From the NCBI GenBank assembly GCA_950295325.1, contig OX485805.1:20757501-20821500 (forward strand): DNA of 64,000 nt, in the 5' to 3' direction. The notes under the pieces are model-generated. The model did not search any database, had not been told where the DNA came from, and saw nothing but the letters and a program-made list of their open reading frames with translations. The position numbers and the translations under genes are program-made. Positions 9,824 to 22,270 of this stretch are shown here, one piece after another. Numbering within the stretch: position 1 is the stretch's first letter; the number at the start of each line of letters is the position of its first letter. The DNA is from Polytrichum commune. Lineage: Eukaryota; Streptophyta; Polytrichopsida; Polytrichales; Polytrichaceae.

Positions 9824-12778
9824 GATACTACCCCAACACAAACCCAGAAAACATTAACCATACCCAACCTAATAACACTAGTGGGACCAACCACCAAGCC
9901 ACCACCCTAAAAATCATCACTTGGAACACCAGATGCATAAGCTCTAGCCTGCCCGGCATCCATGAACTCACACGCACACTACACACCCACCCACACATAG
10001 TATTCATACAAGAAACTCAAATCCACAAACTCAAATTCACAACATATATAGACCGAAGGTTTCAAAATTATAAAATCATTTATAATAACTCCAACAATAC
10101 AACACACCCACACAACAAATACTCAGGCCCAACCCAAGCCCGAGGAGGGATACTGGCCATGATACCCAAAAATATCTATACAAATGAAAACATTACAAAA
10201 ATACCCACCCCTAGCCCCATATCACCATGCCTCCAAACCATAGTAATTAACAACAAACCACTCACACCAATAATTATCATGAATATGTATATGCCCACCC
10301 ACCCCCAAGACCTACACCTCATACAGGAGATCCAAAACCAAATCCAAACCCTAATAACACAATACCCTACCTACCAAATTATTATAGCTGGAGATTTTAA
10401 CCGTGACATCCTACTCAAAGGTAGAACACACAACGGGATACACCTCCCCCCCAACCAAAATGACCTTGAATGGACCCACTTCACACATAACATAGGACTC
10501 AATATAGTTAACAACCAAAATAGCCACACAAGACAAGGAGGGCTAAATTATACATCAACTAGCCACATAGACGGCTTCTACTCTAACCTCCCCCACCCCA
10601 ACCACCTAAAATGCTACACAATAGCCAACCTCAACCAAAACTCCGACCACTACCCGGTCCAACTAAACCTCCCCCCAAATAGCGTAGTCATTAAAGAACC
10701 AAACCCCCACGCAAGTAACCCACGGATCACGTACCCCATACACCCTGCCAACTTACAAAAACTCCAAACAATCTTCTTGGAAACACAAAACCTAGGAATA
10801 ACTACACTAACAACCACATTACAAACAGAGCAACTCACGCACACACAATGGGAAACCGCACAAAATAAATTCCAAGAAATCATAAATTCTCTAAGTACGT
10901 GCATTGAACAAACATGCATGACACAACCCAAACCCCAACTACCTGATAGAGCAAAAAGGCAAGGCGGATTCCTCCCTAGGACACAACAAAAACTATGGAA
11001 GCATCAACTAAAAATACACCACGGAGCCCGCAAGGCCATCCACGCTACATGACAAAACCCCCAAACATACCTCCAAAACAACCCAAACATCAAAGCTCTA
11101 CAACTTATAAAAAATATCAATATACCACCCCTCCCCATAAACCCCATAGACCTCACAAAATGGATAGTAGAAATAGCCAACGTCGGTAAAAAAAACTAAC
11201 GAAGAAGCCCACAAAATCACCACCAAACAAACCGCAATAAATTGCAAAAACGCCATCACGAAATACAGAGCACTCCTAAGTTAAAAACCCAAAGCAGTCC
11301 ACAAAAAGATATTTCACCTAAAAACCGATAACTCTCTCGACTGCCTAAAAACCCACCAAGGCCAAATCCTCACAAACCCCACAGACATAGCCAACGAAAT
11401 ACATCACACACAACAAACATCCTTCCAAAGACAAGCACCCCTATGTGAAGAAATCACGGATCATCCAGTCATATGCATGTGTGCAGTACGAAAATACCCA
11501 TGGCATACACACAATGGTATTATACTAGAAAAGAGAGGTCCTCCAAACACACAAATATACAATCACTTCACTAGAGAAATATATGACACATGCATTCAGA
11601 GACTTACACGTGGGAAAGCCCCCGGACCGGATAACATCCCCAACGACATAATTAAAACACTACCACCACAATGGCACGACCTACTTTTCGTATTCTTCAA
11701 ACAATGCTATAAACAAAAAGAAATACCAACTTATTGAAAACACAGTAAAACCATCCTACTAAACAAAAAAGATGACCCAATCTATCTCGCCAACTACATA
11801 CCAATTGCCCTAACCAACACAATATATAAACTCTACACGAGCACCATAACACATAATGGAGCCATACGCAACCTTAGCACATTCATAACAAAAGAGCATG
11901 AATCTCCTGAGACGCTAATAGCCAAACATAAATTCCCGTATGTCGACAAATGGCTATCAAACGAACAAATAAACCAAAAATTATCTAACCACTTTTGGAT
12001 AAATGACAAAATAACTGACGCACAAATCACACAAACACTATAATTCAAATACGCTCAATATATGGGCAACCACAGGAAAAACATCTTTTGGCTCCTCACA
12101 CACCAAAACCCCAACTGCACCCTATGCCACAAAAATGACAGAGACACCTAGCCCCACCTTTTATCAACATGTGAACACCCATACCTAAAAGGACTAAGAA
12201 TTGCAAGACATAACAAAGCGCTACACCTCATCACCCAAACGCTCCAAACCAACAAAAACACTCGTTACTTCACACTAACCAATGCAGGAAAACATAACAA
12301 CATATTACCAGAACAAACAATCCCCGATTGGCTTATTAAATGCTCATGCCAACAAATGCCATGCAACTGCCAAGCTAAATTAAGACCGGGCATCCTATGC
12401 ATAATCAGTGCACCCAACCATGCACAAACGCCCATATCGCCTTCCTCAACACACACAATCCAATTTATTGAATTCACATACTGTCATGACAGATTCCCAG
12501 AACAATCAATCACCCGTAAACACACGAAATATGACCCATTAATAAATACCATACAAAACAATGGATGGAAGACCAACCCCATCATTACCATCAAAGCTGG
12601 AGTTAGAGGAGCCATTCACGAACACTCCATTGGAAAACTAACCCAACTAAAAATCCCTAAGTCCAACATCAAATTCCTTATGAAACATATTCACCAAAAC
12701 GCCATCAAATACCTCACATACTTAGTTCTAAATAAAAGGAAACTAGATAACAAACAAACACCCATCTCCCCGCCTTAG

Positions 12779-12937
12779 TAAGGTTAGATATACTTAATGT
12801 TACACCAGAGCCCACCTCCCCACGGAGGCGAATCACCTTATACTGCATCACGGAACACTGTGATCAATACAAGGCTAATGGGCTCACATTCACGCTGGTA
12901 TAAAAGTACGGGCGTTAATTTTTCTTTTCTTTTCTTT
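12779..12937 (+). promoter_or_regulatory. LINE 3' UTR with conserved hairpin and TTTTC tail
   Basis: After the RLE stop, the sequence GAGCCCACCTCC..GGAGGCG is followed by ATCACGG-AACA-CTGTGAT, a 7-bp stem with a 4-base loop (12847-12864). The tail is TTTTTCTTTTCTTTTCTTT. Copy B has the same arrangement, and its stem has changed bases while keeping pairing. A conserved 3' hairpin is the expected recognition site for the element's own reverse transcriptase. The function is inferred. Confidence 0.6.
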
Positions 12938-13574
12938 GTGTGAGAGATTCAAGTTTCCTCAACCCGTCGTTCAAAAGGTGTATTAGTTTTCGATGTCGTC
13001 CGTCACATTGGAAGGCAAAAAGATAAAGAATAACAAACAACTTGTGACATGAAATGAAGGTGGACCCATCAATAAGGATTGCACGAAAATCCTCCATAAA
13101 TCGGGGCGGCAGTAAATTTGCCGTGCCTTTCGAGCCACTCCGCATCCTTATACCATAACTTAAACTAAGATATTGGGTTGGATAGTTTGCAAGTAAAGTT
13201 GAGTGTGGGAGGGAGTGAGGCTGAATGCTGATATTTTGTGCATGCCGTGCAGGCCGGGAGAGAGGGGGGGGGGGGGGGGTCTTCCTACATCACTTCTGCT
13301 GCAACAACACCCTCAAGCATGCCAATGCCAATGCTTGATAATTTGCATGCTCCATGCGGACCGTGAGCTAAATGCTACTCTCATGCAAATGAATTTAGTA
13401 AGATAATTTATGCTCCGATGTGATGGAATGAAATACATCACATAAGTGTGTAGTTTGGTACAAGATAGGAGGAGCATTTGGGTGGGGATTTGTGGTATTC
13501 AAGTAAAGTCATCCAGTATCAAAAGGAAAAAAAAGGTATACGAGTCTATGAAGAGGTTCAGATGGAGCTTACTT
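12938..13574. other. Spacer with a 16-base G run
   Basis: No gene is recognisable. A homopolymer of about 16 G lies at 13264-13279. Short open frames on both strands (12915-13145 minus, 13203-13406 plus) have no motif or homologue I can name. Confidence 0.4.
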
Positions 13575-14110
13575 TAGGGCCACTTCACACACGAGACTGA
13601 GAGCCTGTGACCGTTACGCTTCAAGCATTATGATTGGTGGAAAAGGCGGAGCTGGTTTAAGTTTGTTGCTTTAGACTATGCTGGAGGGACCAACGTACGG
13701 AGTGTGTGAATGTGAGATGGATGTAAAGTCTATGTGGATTCCTACATGGCATCGAATGGATCATGGTTCATGGTCGCTTGGACTATTTTCAAAAACCACC
13801 TCTTGGAGGTAGGCCTAACACAAGATTGGGAGACCATGGCACTCCAAACACTTACAACTGTTGATTTATTTTATTTTATCATGTGTGGGGGCCCGCATGG
13901 ATAGAAACTCATTGAACTAGCATGTAGTCGAGGGTTCGGTTACTTATGACTTCGCACTACACATGAGGGTCCATGACCACATTACATGATTTTGGAGGTG
14001 TCTTGGGACATCCTTTGGACACTTTATTGTGGGCTCTCGCAATTTCATGGTCATGGCTTTTGCCTCGTGTATGAAGTAGCCCTTAGGTGAAGCGTCCTTA
14101 AGTTGGCACG
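13575..14110. repeat. Dispersed repeat, copy 1
   Basis: Phrases such as CACACACGAGACTGAGAGCC, TGACCGTTACGCTTC and GGTGGAAAAGGC recur, with substitutions and in the same order, at 21795-21880. Both copies continue with a related TCTACATGG / TCTATGTGG phrase and with text on leading 'gagaccatggc' or 'gccttaggcaattgg'. It looks like two decayed copies of one unnamed element. I found no ends, TSD or coding capacity. Confidence 0.45.
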
Positions 14111-14458
14111 TAAGACCCCCTCGCTCCCTCTTAGCTAAATCGTTATTATGTAAATATCAATGAGTTGGCAAAGGCCATGATGTGGCTTTAGATACTCTAA
14201 GGTTATCATTCACATTCCACAAGTTGTCACCGAGGCCATGACGTGGCCTTGGATTCCACGTGGCTATTTTGATAAATGTTGGAAATTATCAACGTGTGCA
14301 ACATGTGATATGTTGCTATGATGTGTTGTCATAGCTATCTTAGTTTTTGTTTACCTACTAATTTATTTCCACAAACATGAATGCTCATATGTTCATAATA
14401 TGTTGGAACCAATAAACATCATCTTGTGATACATATAATCAACTCAAAAGACTCAATT

Positions 14459-14492
<34 letters not shown>
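14459..14492. repeat. (CTA)n microsatellite
   Basis: This is a perfect trinucleotide repeat of about 11 units. It lies just inside the end of a minus-strand 73-codon frame (14453-14674), whose terminal poly-Val tail is only this repeat. Confidence 0.95.
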
Positions 14493-17400
14493 GTCAAAGC
14501 ATATTGGTGTACAAAGTTTTTTAAGTGATATTTATTTGAAGAAAAATAAAATTCACTCTCTAAATTTAGGAATAAATAACATGTAATGATGTTAAAATGA
14601 TACAACAGTTTGCATGAGCTATTGTCATGAACTTTGAATTTTCTCGGCATACCCCATCCATAACGTAATCCCATAAGTCTATTTTTTTTTTACATGTCAC
14701 CTTTTTCTTTTTTTTATAGTGTTTGGAAGTTAAATTTATCATCTAAATATCACATATTTTTATATGGTCATATCCTTCCATATCTCTTTCACTTTGGTCA
14801 TTTTACATATACTTGCACTTATGAGCAAATCTCTTTGAGCCATTCCCTATCTAATTTATGATGATACCTTGTAATTTATGATACCTTATCATAGGGTTAT
14901 TACATAAATCATCATCCCAAGTCCTTTGACCAAATATATATAATACATTATATTATTAAAGTTATATATATATATATATATTCATTTCAATCACTTGTGA
15001 AAAATATTACTTATTCACGTCAACATTAATACCTTACCTTCTGTCACTTATTGTTTTAAATTATCACTATCATCACAAACGGGCTAGTAGTTACTATTGC
15101 AAAATTTGTATTACTAATAATCATTATATAATTTCTTCTTACAACTTCCATCTTCTTTATTGCATTGATTACAAATAATGTTGTAGAGCCTATCATGCCT
15201 TCATGATCTTCTGAATATGCTTATATATCATATAAATTGCATATTCCATAATATTTGTAATATAACTGTCGTTGTTGTACTTCTATCACAATGTAATAAT
15301 ATAGATCTTATTATGATGTTGCATTTTATTGTCATATGTTCATATTTACAAAGTCACTACCAACTTCAATATTTCCTAGGTCCATCATTAGGTTTGTAAT
15401 TAAGGTTGAATAGTCTTTTTTAGCATAAAAATAATAATACATGATATTATCTTAAACATGATGTTAAAAATAACTATTAGATTTTAGTTTATTTCATGAT
15501 GTCTTGTTAAATAATGGTATGGTAAGGTTCAACTTTGGAATTAAGATTCAAATTTCCTAAAATGTAATAGCTTCTACTAAGGTTGAAGCTAAGGTTTAGG
15601 TTTAATTTTAATCTTTTGAAAATGTGAGTAATTTTTAGGGGATAAAAGTTATCCATGTTATATAATGATAATTTAATATAACATAAGTTACTACATGTAG
15701 ATTAGTATGTGGATAAGATATATTCAAATTATTAATTATTATAATGGCATATGATATTTTTACATATATCATATAATTATGTGATATGTTAGCATTGCTC
15801 GTATGGACTATAAGACCATGGAGACAAAACGGAAATAAGACAAAAACCGTAAATGGGGATACCTTGCATGATATTGTGTCTAAATTTTGCAAAACCTACG
15901 GACATGGTAGAGATAACTTATTTTGAAGTGGAGCACACATGAAGTAACAGAACACCGACATACAATATGCAAGATTTGGATTCTTTCGCACGTTCTTCGG
16001 GACTCGCTACAAGGCGGTTGGAATCCTTGAAAACTTACATTAACAATGGATTGAAGAGATGGGCTTAATGTGAGCATCTCCTTGTGTTTCGATTGATCAC
16101 GGATGGGGTATCAAATTCGTCAAGATGATAGTTCTTTTCTAAAAGATTATAAATATCCAACATACATTTAAAAAAAAAAGTTGTAACACCACACTAACGA
16201 AGCTAACAAGTTGGATGTGTATTGTTCAAGGTGATTTTTGGCAACCACATGCTCAATTCACCAATCACTTGCAATTTTTTCACCAACTATATTTACATCT
16301 AGCAAAAATCCTTTCCAAATTGTTACAGTTGGAAGAACCTTTTCAACAACCTTTTCTCCCGTTGGAAGTGTGCATGCTTTATGCAGCAATACATTAGAAA
16401 AGGAAGCACGACGATTGGTAATTTAGTAATTTTTTTGTATTTCTTCTTTAGGCATTTTGAAAATATATAACATCATAGTTAGGAGATTGGCAACCTTTGT
16501 CGTGTTGATTCATAGATTACAACAGATTGAAACAATATTTTTGTTTTGTAAAAATTGACATGTGTAGATGGATTAAAATACCTCATTTATATTGGATTTG
16601 CAATCACCCGAGCAATCATTGTTGTGTTAGACAAATGCACAATATCATTGGATGTCACATTTGGGAACTGACGTTTGTAATTAATATCTTTATAAATGTA
16701 CTTATCATTTTTAATGTTTGTCGCAATGAATTTTTCCATCACTTGGATTCTAAGCAATAAATAAGATTGCGAGTGTCTACTTGTATTTTTAAAGTCTTTG
16801 GTGGATAAGTTGCGAGCGACTTGTCCGGAATAACATCCTTATGCCTTTATTTTTTAGGTTACAATGACGCCAAACACAATGTTTTAAGGTGGGTGTTTAT
16901 CTCATATTATTTGTCATTAATTAAAAAGTGTATTATTATATTGTAAAATATGGTCTACATTAATGCTTTATCATTTTAATGTTATTAAAAAGTATATTTA
17001 TATTTCATTTCATTATTAATATAACATATCCAAATATAGTTTGATTTAAATTTGTAAATATAGCATGTCAAAATCTATCTCTCTATATATATTTTTATTT
17101 TTAATGTTCTTCTTAGTATAGCCTATCTAAATTCATTATCATATTCACTTTCAATATCAATTTTAGTCATATTTTGTTGTTTTGCATAGAAAACGTACAT
17201 TTGGACTAAAATTTCAATTCATTCTTTTGGTTTGAGATCCATTTGTTCCATTTGTTTTGATAATATTTTCTACATTAAAATAGCAATCATGGTCTTTCTT
17301 CTTAATGTCACTATTACTCTCTTGTTTTGAAGAGATTTCTCCTCATCTTCTTCAACTTTGTCTTTGCTAACATCTTCCACCTCCTTGTTTTGAGATAAGA

Positions 17401-18926
17401 TTTAATTTCATCTTATGACATTTAATCAATTCATTTATATTTGGAATGTTTTCAAAATATCATGATACTCCATTCAATTGAATGTAACCAACATATCATT
17501 TTGTTACTCTCATGAGTAGCAAAGATGGGATTTTGGTGAAATTTTCTTTGTATGTACTTTATGAAGAACATATTAACATCACTATCCATAACCTTGATTA
17601 ATTTGGTGATCACAAGAACACTCGAATTCATATAATAAAGATGAAGGTACCATTGAAATATGCCCAATGAAAGGAATCCTAAATAAAGATTCTTATCCAC
17701 TGTATATATATAACGGTATCATCATGAAATTTGAAAGTTTTCAGTATATCATATCCATGGATGCATGATACGACCCATCATGATTTGATTCTTATGATTG
17801 TTAATGATGAAAGTATGGTGTGTATTGTAAAATACAATATGTACAAGATAAAATCATTAAATAAAAGTACTTGACAAATGAAATTTATTGCAATAAATTT
17901 AAAGGAGTACATAAACAAAATGATACATGTGTTGAAATAAGATATATTTACGATCTTTCCTCTTAATAGCACTATACTTCTCATAATTTGATGGGTTTTT
18001 TAATATTTAAAAACAATTTCATAACATTCACATACCATTATATCGAATGAGCAATGTGATCTAGCTAATGTCAAGTGGTGGTACAAATTATAATGTAGTA
18101 TAGATTGGAATCCACACAAATCTAAATAGCTATGAAACAATAGGATAAGTAGGTGGAGTTGAAAAATTAGTGTGAGCCTCGCTACTTTCTAATCAAAGTG
18201 GAATTAACGTGGGTCCAAAAACATGGATTGTCCCCCAAGTCTTCAAAGGGACTTTAGACCAATACATTGCATATTAATTATAGAAAATAGCACAAAATAA
18301 AATAATCACCCACATTAATGTGTTTAGATAAATAAATGTTGTGGGCCATGCTAATGTTCTACTTCAAATCTAGCATGGGTTGAAAATTACCATGGGTTCA
18401 ACAAAAGTTTGGTGGCCTGCAATAATAAGACTATTTAGTGTAGTTGTCCTTTTCGGGAGCGTCTTTAGTGGAAACCTTTTCGACACATTTTTTAAGCTAC
18501 CATTTCTTATCGTTCGTTTTGTTCCCCTTCACGCTAACCTTTATGTAGTATGACAAAATCAAAATCTATGTGGAGATGTGGTTGTTTGTGTGGTACTCCC
18601 TTTCTATATTTTTTGTCATTTACTTCGTAAAGAGGTGCATAGGAGTGGATGAAGCCAATATCAATAAACCGTCATCATCACAATAGGAAGAAATTTTAGT
18701 ATATATGTATACATGTGCGTGCGTGCGTGTGACATTTTATTGTTTATGAAGCTTCCAATTTGTTGAGCAGCCAAAAAGAAAGAAAGAAAAGAAAAGAAAG
18801 TAAAAGCTTTAGTTGCTACATTTATGCAACCTTCAGATCCGAGATGACCCTAAACTATCAGGTTATAGTGGAGAGGTACCCATAATCAAATGGAGTAGTT
18901 TCTCTCTACTTGACAGGAGAAAACAT

Positions 18927-18959
18927 GTAGGTAGGTAGGTAGGTAGGTAGGTAGGTAGG
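18927..18959. repeat. (GTAG)n microsatellite
   Basis: A perfect tetranucleotide repeat of about eight GTAG units, with no association with a gene. Confidence 0.95.
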
Positions 18960-20139
18960 AAGCCAAGAACCCACCCACCACAAGGTAGGCAATAAACCCC
19001 ACCTTGCACCAGAAACAATTTGAGCAAGGTAGGGCCAACGGACTCAAATCCATATCAGATTGCCCAACGTTGGTTTTATATATATGTCACCTTTGCCCCT
19101 GGGTTTGGGAAGCTTTTGACATTCCTCAACAAAATGTGATCACATTCACAAAGATTATTGCAAGATGGAGGGGAACTGAAGGATTGTTGAAATGAATTCT
19201 AATATGAGGTGCAAGGTTGTGTTTATGCATGCCCATTGATATTGGATCTACTACATTTATATTCGAACATATGTTACCATTTTCCTCATAGATTTTGTTT
19301 TTTCATGCTTCATCCTAATCTCCTCGGTGATCATGACAACATATTTTGGATATTGTGCATCACGATTGAAGTTACGGCTACAATTAATTTCTAATGGGTT
19401 GGGGATGTTTATACGAGGTTTGTATCATGATAGGTCACGATGGTAGGCAACGAGGAGAACAACTTCAAGGGTTGAATAAAACCCTAAACCCAATTTCTAA
19501 TATTACTTGTTATTAAAATGAATGAATACGAACGCGACAACATTCAAAATTTATAGTTTTTATGTTTGAGAGGTGGAGAGGTATTGTTTTTATGGGGAGG
19601 TCGTTGTCAAAGTTTTAGTAAATCACATGAGAAAAATAAGGGTTCTTTTAATTGAAGAGAAAAAAATATTATACAAATTTTGGAATCACGTCAGCTTGGA
19701 TGAAATGATTCATACAATATAGTTTCTAAAATAGGGTAAGTTAAAATATAGGTATTGTTCAGTTTTTATCAATAAATTTAGGTTTGTTAAACCTAGAGGA
19801 ACGCGAGAATGTATGCAAGGGATGAGGAATGTCGTTGGATTGGATGAAGAAGTTGCCTCAATTGGCTAAAAGTCGTGGAATTTAGATGTTGGCAAACTTA
19901 GGGTGGTCATTGAGAGTTTCGAGGCAGTGTTGCAACCATGTACCATTCAATTTCATTTGCATGCATTGTTAATGTTTTGTTGTTGTTTTGTTATGGATCA
20001 ATGTCAATTTATATCAAAAATTCCAATATTTTGATAAATGGTATAAGTTACAAACATAACATAGTCTAACAAATAAATTCATGTTAGTCTTGTGTAGGTA
20101 AGTTTGCCCACTTTGATTCCGTTGGCTATGTATGTGATT

Positions 20140-20700
20140 CTCGTAGGGGTGTGGTTGTTGTGAGGATGGAGCGGAGTCTAGGTTTATTTTTTATCCGATT
20201 CATTGTGGGCTCAAAAATGTGTATTTGTAGGAGATAAATAGTAATTTTGAATAGTATGTAGTTGGGCTCTTTAGGTTGTGGGGGAATATTTATGTTGTGA
20301 TTTGCGATTGATGGTGTGGGTTGTTTTGTTGGAGTTTTTTTGGGGAATCGGGGGTTGGTTGATAGATGGTGAATATCGTGTTTGGGGGTTGTGTTATGGG
20401 GGTGTGCATGGTCCTTTGCATGAGGTATGATTTTTAGACAAAATAAGGTTTGTATAGTTTCTAGGGCTTCTTTGAGATGTTATGTGAGTGGTTTGTATTT
20501 GTATTTGAATGCGTGTTGTGTAAGGATTCTTTCCATGATCCATCAATGATTTGTGATAGATGTAGTATTGTGTTCTCTCATAGTATTTTACTTGCATGTG
20601 GGATGCATTGGGTTTCTTTTGGGTCCATGAGCATGTTGTATGGGTTTTATGGTGGTGGGGATCAGGTGGGTTGGTGTTTCTAGTATTTTGAGTGAGATTC
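20140..20700 (-). other. GT-rich tract, possible antisense LINE fossil
   Basis: The plus strand is strongly GT-rich, as it is opposite LINE copies C and D. The reverse translation is Asn/Thr/His/Pro-rich like the LINE frames, but I could not anchor any domain motif, so the assignment rests on composition only. Confidence 0.3.
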
Positions 20701-20772
20701 TATATGGTATAGGATGGATCGTATCTTGGCGGAAGAACACTATAAATTGCTATTGCATGTCATCACCCCCCC

Positions 20773-20775
<3 letters not shown>

Positions 20776-20803
<28 letters not shown>
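20776..20803. repeat. (CA)n microsatellite
   Basis: About 14 CA units follow a run of C. Confidence 0.95.
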
Positions 20804-21784
20804 TGCATATTTATCATGTGGATTTCAAAATGCAATTGACAATTGTAGGGGTTACTAAGACTTGAGTGAGGAGGCACACTATCTTGCCATGGTTATTGCT
20901 CAATTTAAGTATCAACAATTGCCAACATATGATTCCCATGCAATTGTCCTACGTCGATGGAAGAACAACAATGATCGATTTGCAAAACTTTTAGTGACAC
21001 TCGGGGGGGGGGGGGCATCGGCAAATAATATAGGAATTACATGCAATAAAATATAGGGTATAATATATCCAATTTGGGAAAATTTTGTAAATTAATTACA
21101 TATAGTATATGGTTCTCTACTTGTGCAAAACATTATTATATGCGATGCAACATTTGACATTGCTTTGTAAAATTACCTTAGTGTTACATATATACCACCA
21201 TGGAAATGGGGGCTAGATATGAAAAAACATATACCTTGTAATTCAATTATGGATAATGGATGAATAATTGTAGATTTTTGTGAACAAATTGTGGGATGGA
21301 TGAAAATCATCACCCCCGATAGCTTCAAGATGGAGGTTACATTATTCTTGAATTTTAAAATAACTTTGGCTGAATGAATGGGGCTTAAAGTTTATTTAAA
21401 ATTTTTAAATGTATGATTAATATGGGTATTATTAAATCAATCATTCAACAATACCAAAGTGCCCCTAGGGTGCTAAAAATCACAACAATTTATCATAATT
21501 TTGAAGTTACTATGCCTTATAATCCATTGTAGTAGGTAAGTAGCCCCCCCCTCCCCCCAAAAGCAGTGATGTAGGACAAGATTTTATCGATGCATGGTAA
21601 TTGCCTATGAGTCGTATCCTTACGGTGGACAATCTTTAGCGTTTTGAGCAACACCCAAAGTCAAGTTTTTGATCTCATTATCAAGTGTGAATTGTACATG
21701 ACCCGACCTCCTAAATCTGAAGGAGATGAGCACACAAAGGAAACATTTAGGCTAGAAATGACTTTGTGGCCACAAACATTGAAA

Positions 21785-22270
21785 GTTTAAGGGTTGCTTC
21801 ACCCACAAGACTGAAGACCCCTGACCATTGCATTCTAAGATCTCTCATTGGTCGAAAAGGCCAAGACTGCCCACATTAGCTTCTCTAGAACGTGAAGACC
21901 TAAGGGCTCAAAGCAATTATCATGGATGAGAAATCTACATGGTTTTCTACATGAAAAAACTATGGATATTGTTTTATAATTTGCCGGGATCTGCGTTAGG
22001 CCCATCTCCAAGAGGCGGGTATGGCATGAATTCCAACAAATATGTCATAGTCAAGGGCCTTAGGCAATTGGTATGGCCTCTGGATGAGAGGTCAAGGGCC
22101 CTCGCAATTACACAGTCACAACCCTTGGCTAATGGCTCCAAGTAGGGTTTTCCCTAAGATTTCAATCGAGCTCCATATTCAAGTCTAGTGAAAGATCGAG
22201 TTGATGGTTGCTTTGACTAACTTAATTCAACTTAAGGTAGATTGGTCTTAAGTGGCCCGTTTCTTAATTG
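21785..22270. repeat. Dispersed repeat, copy 2
   Basis: This is the partner of 13575-14110: CTTCACCCACAAGACTGAAG, CCTGACCATTGCATTC and GGTCGAAAAGGCC appear in the same order. The short frame at 21939-22145 is not conserved between the two copies, which argues against coding. Confidence 0.45.

Larger units (their letters stand above)
8367..12778 (+). pseudogene. LINE ORF2: APE - partial RT - CCHC - RLE (copy A)
   Basis: After removing the MITE (9117-9823) and one 8-bp duplication, the frame reads through without a shift. APE domain, 9890-10680: IITWNTRC, VFIQET, AGDFNRD, SHIDGFY and SDHYPVQ carry the expected catalytic Asn, Glu, Asp and His positions. RT start, 11560-11850: GKAPGPDNIPNDIIK, then LLNKKDDPIYLANY.PIALTNTIYKL. 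The palm YxDD block is absent, because the frame jumps near 11850 to sequence that follows RNase H in copy B. CCHC finger, 12114-12172: C-x2-C-x9-H-x4-C. RLE, 12360-12700: LRPG (PD in copy B), then FIEFTYC and a KY-x-PL helix. Known breaks: TGA at 11050-11052, a frameshift at the A-run near 11190, a TAA near 11280, TGA near 11735, TAA near 12042 and TAG near 12150. Confidence 0.75.
4864..12937 (+). mobile_element. Dual-endonuclease LINE, copy A (nearly full length, decayed)
   Basis: In order, the element has a CA-rich 5' region (4864-5952), an RRM-containing ORF1 (5953-7959), a linker, and an ORF2 that starts near a 2A-like motif and encodes an APE-type endonuclease, the first part of a reverse transcriptase, a CCHC finger and an RLE domain. 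A 3' UTR with a conserved hairpin and a TTTTCTTTTC tail follows. The RT catalytic core and RNase H are missing through an internal deletion near 11850, judged from copies B and C. A 707-bp hAT MITE interrupts ORF2. The sense strand is strikingly rich in A and C and poor in G. The exact 5' end is uncertain, because it is placed against the CACTA element, and no LINE TSD was established. Confidence 0.75.
14111..20139. other. Long AT-rich spacer, no gene seen
   Basis: This six-kilobase stretch is AT-rich with short, motif-free frames on both strands. It contains a (CTA)n microsatellite at 14459-14492, a TA run near 14960-14980 and a (GTAG)n microsatellite at 18927-18959. I find no LTR, TIR or splice-supported gene in it. 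It probably consists of very old, unrecognisable repeats. Confidence 0.5.
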
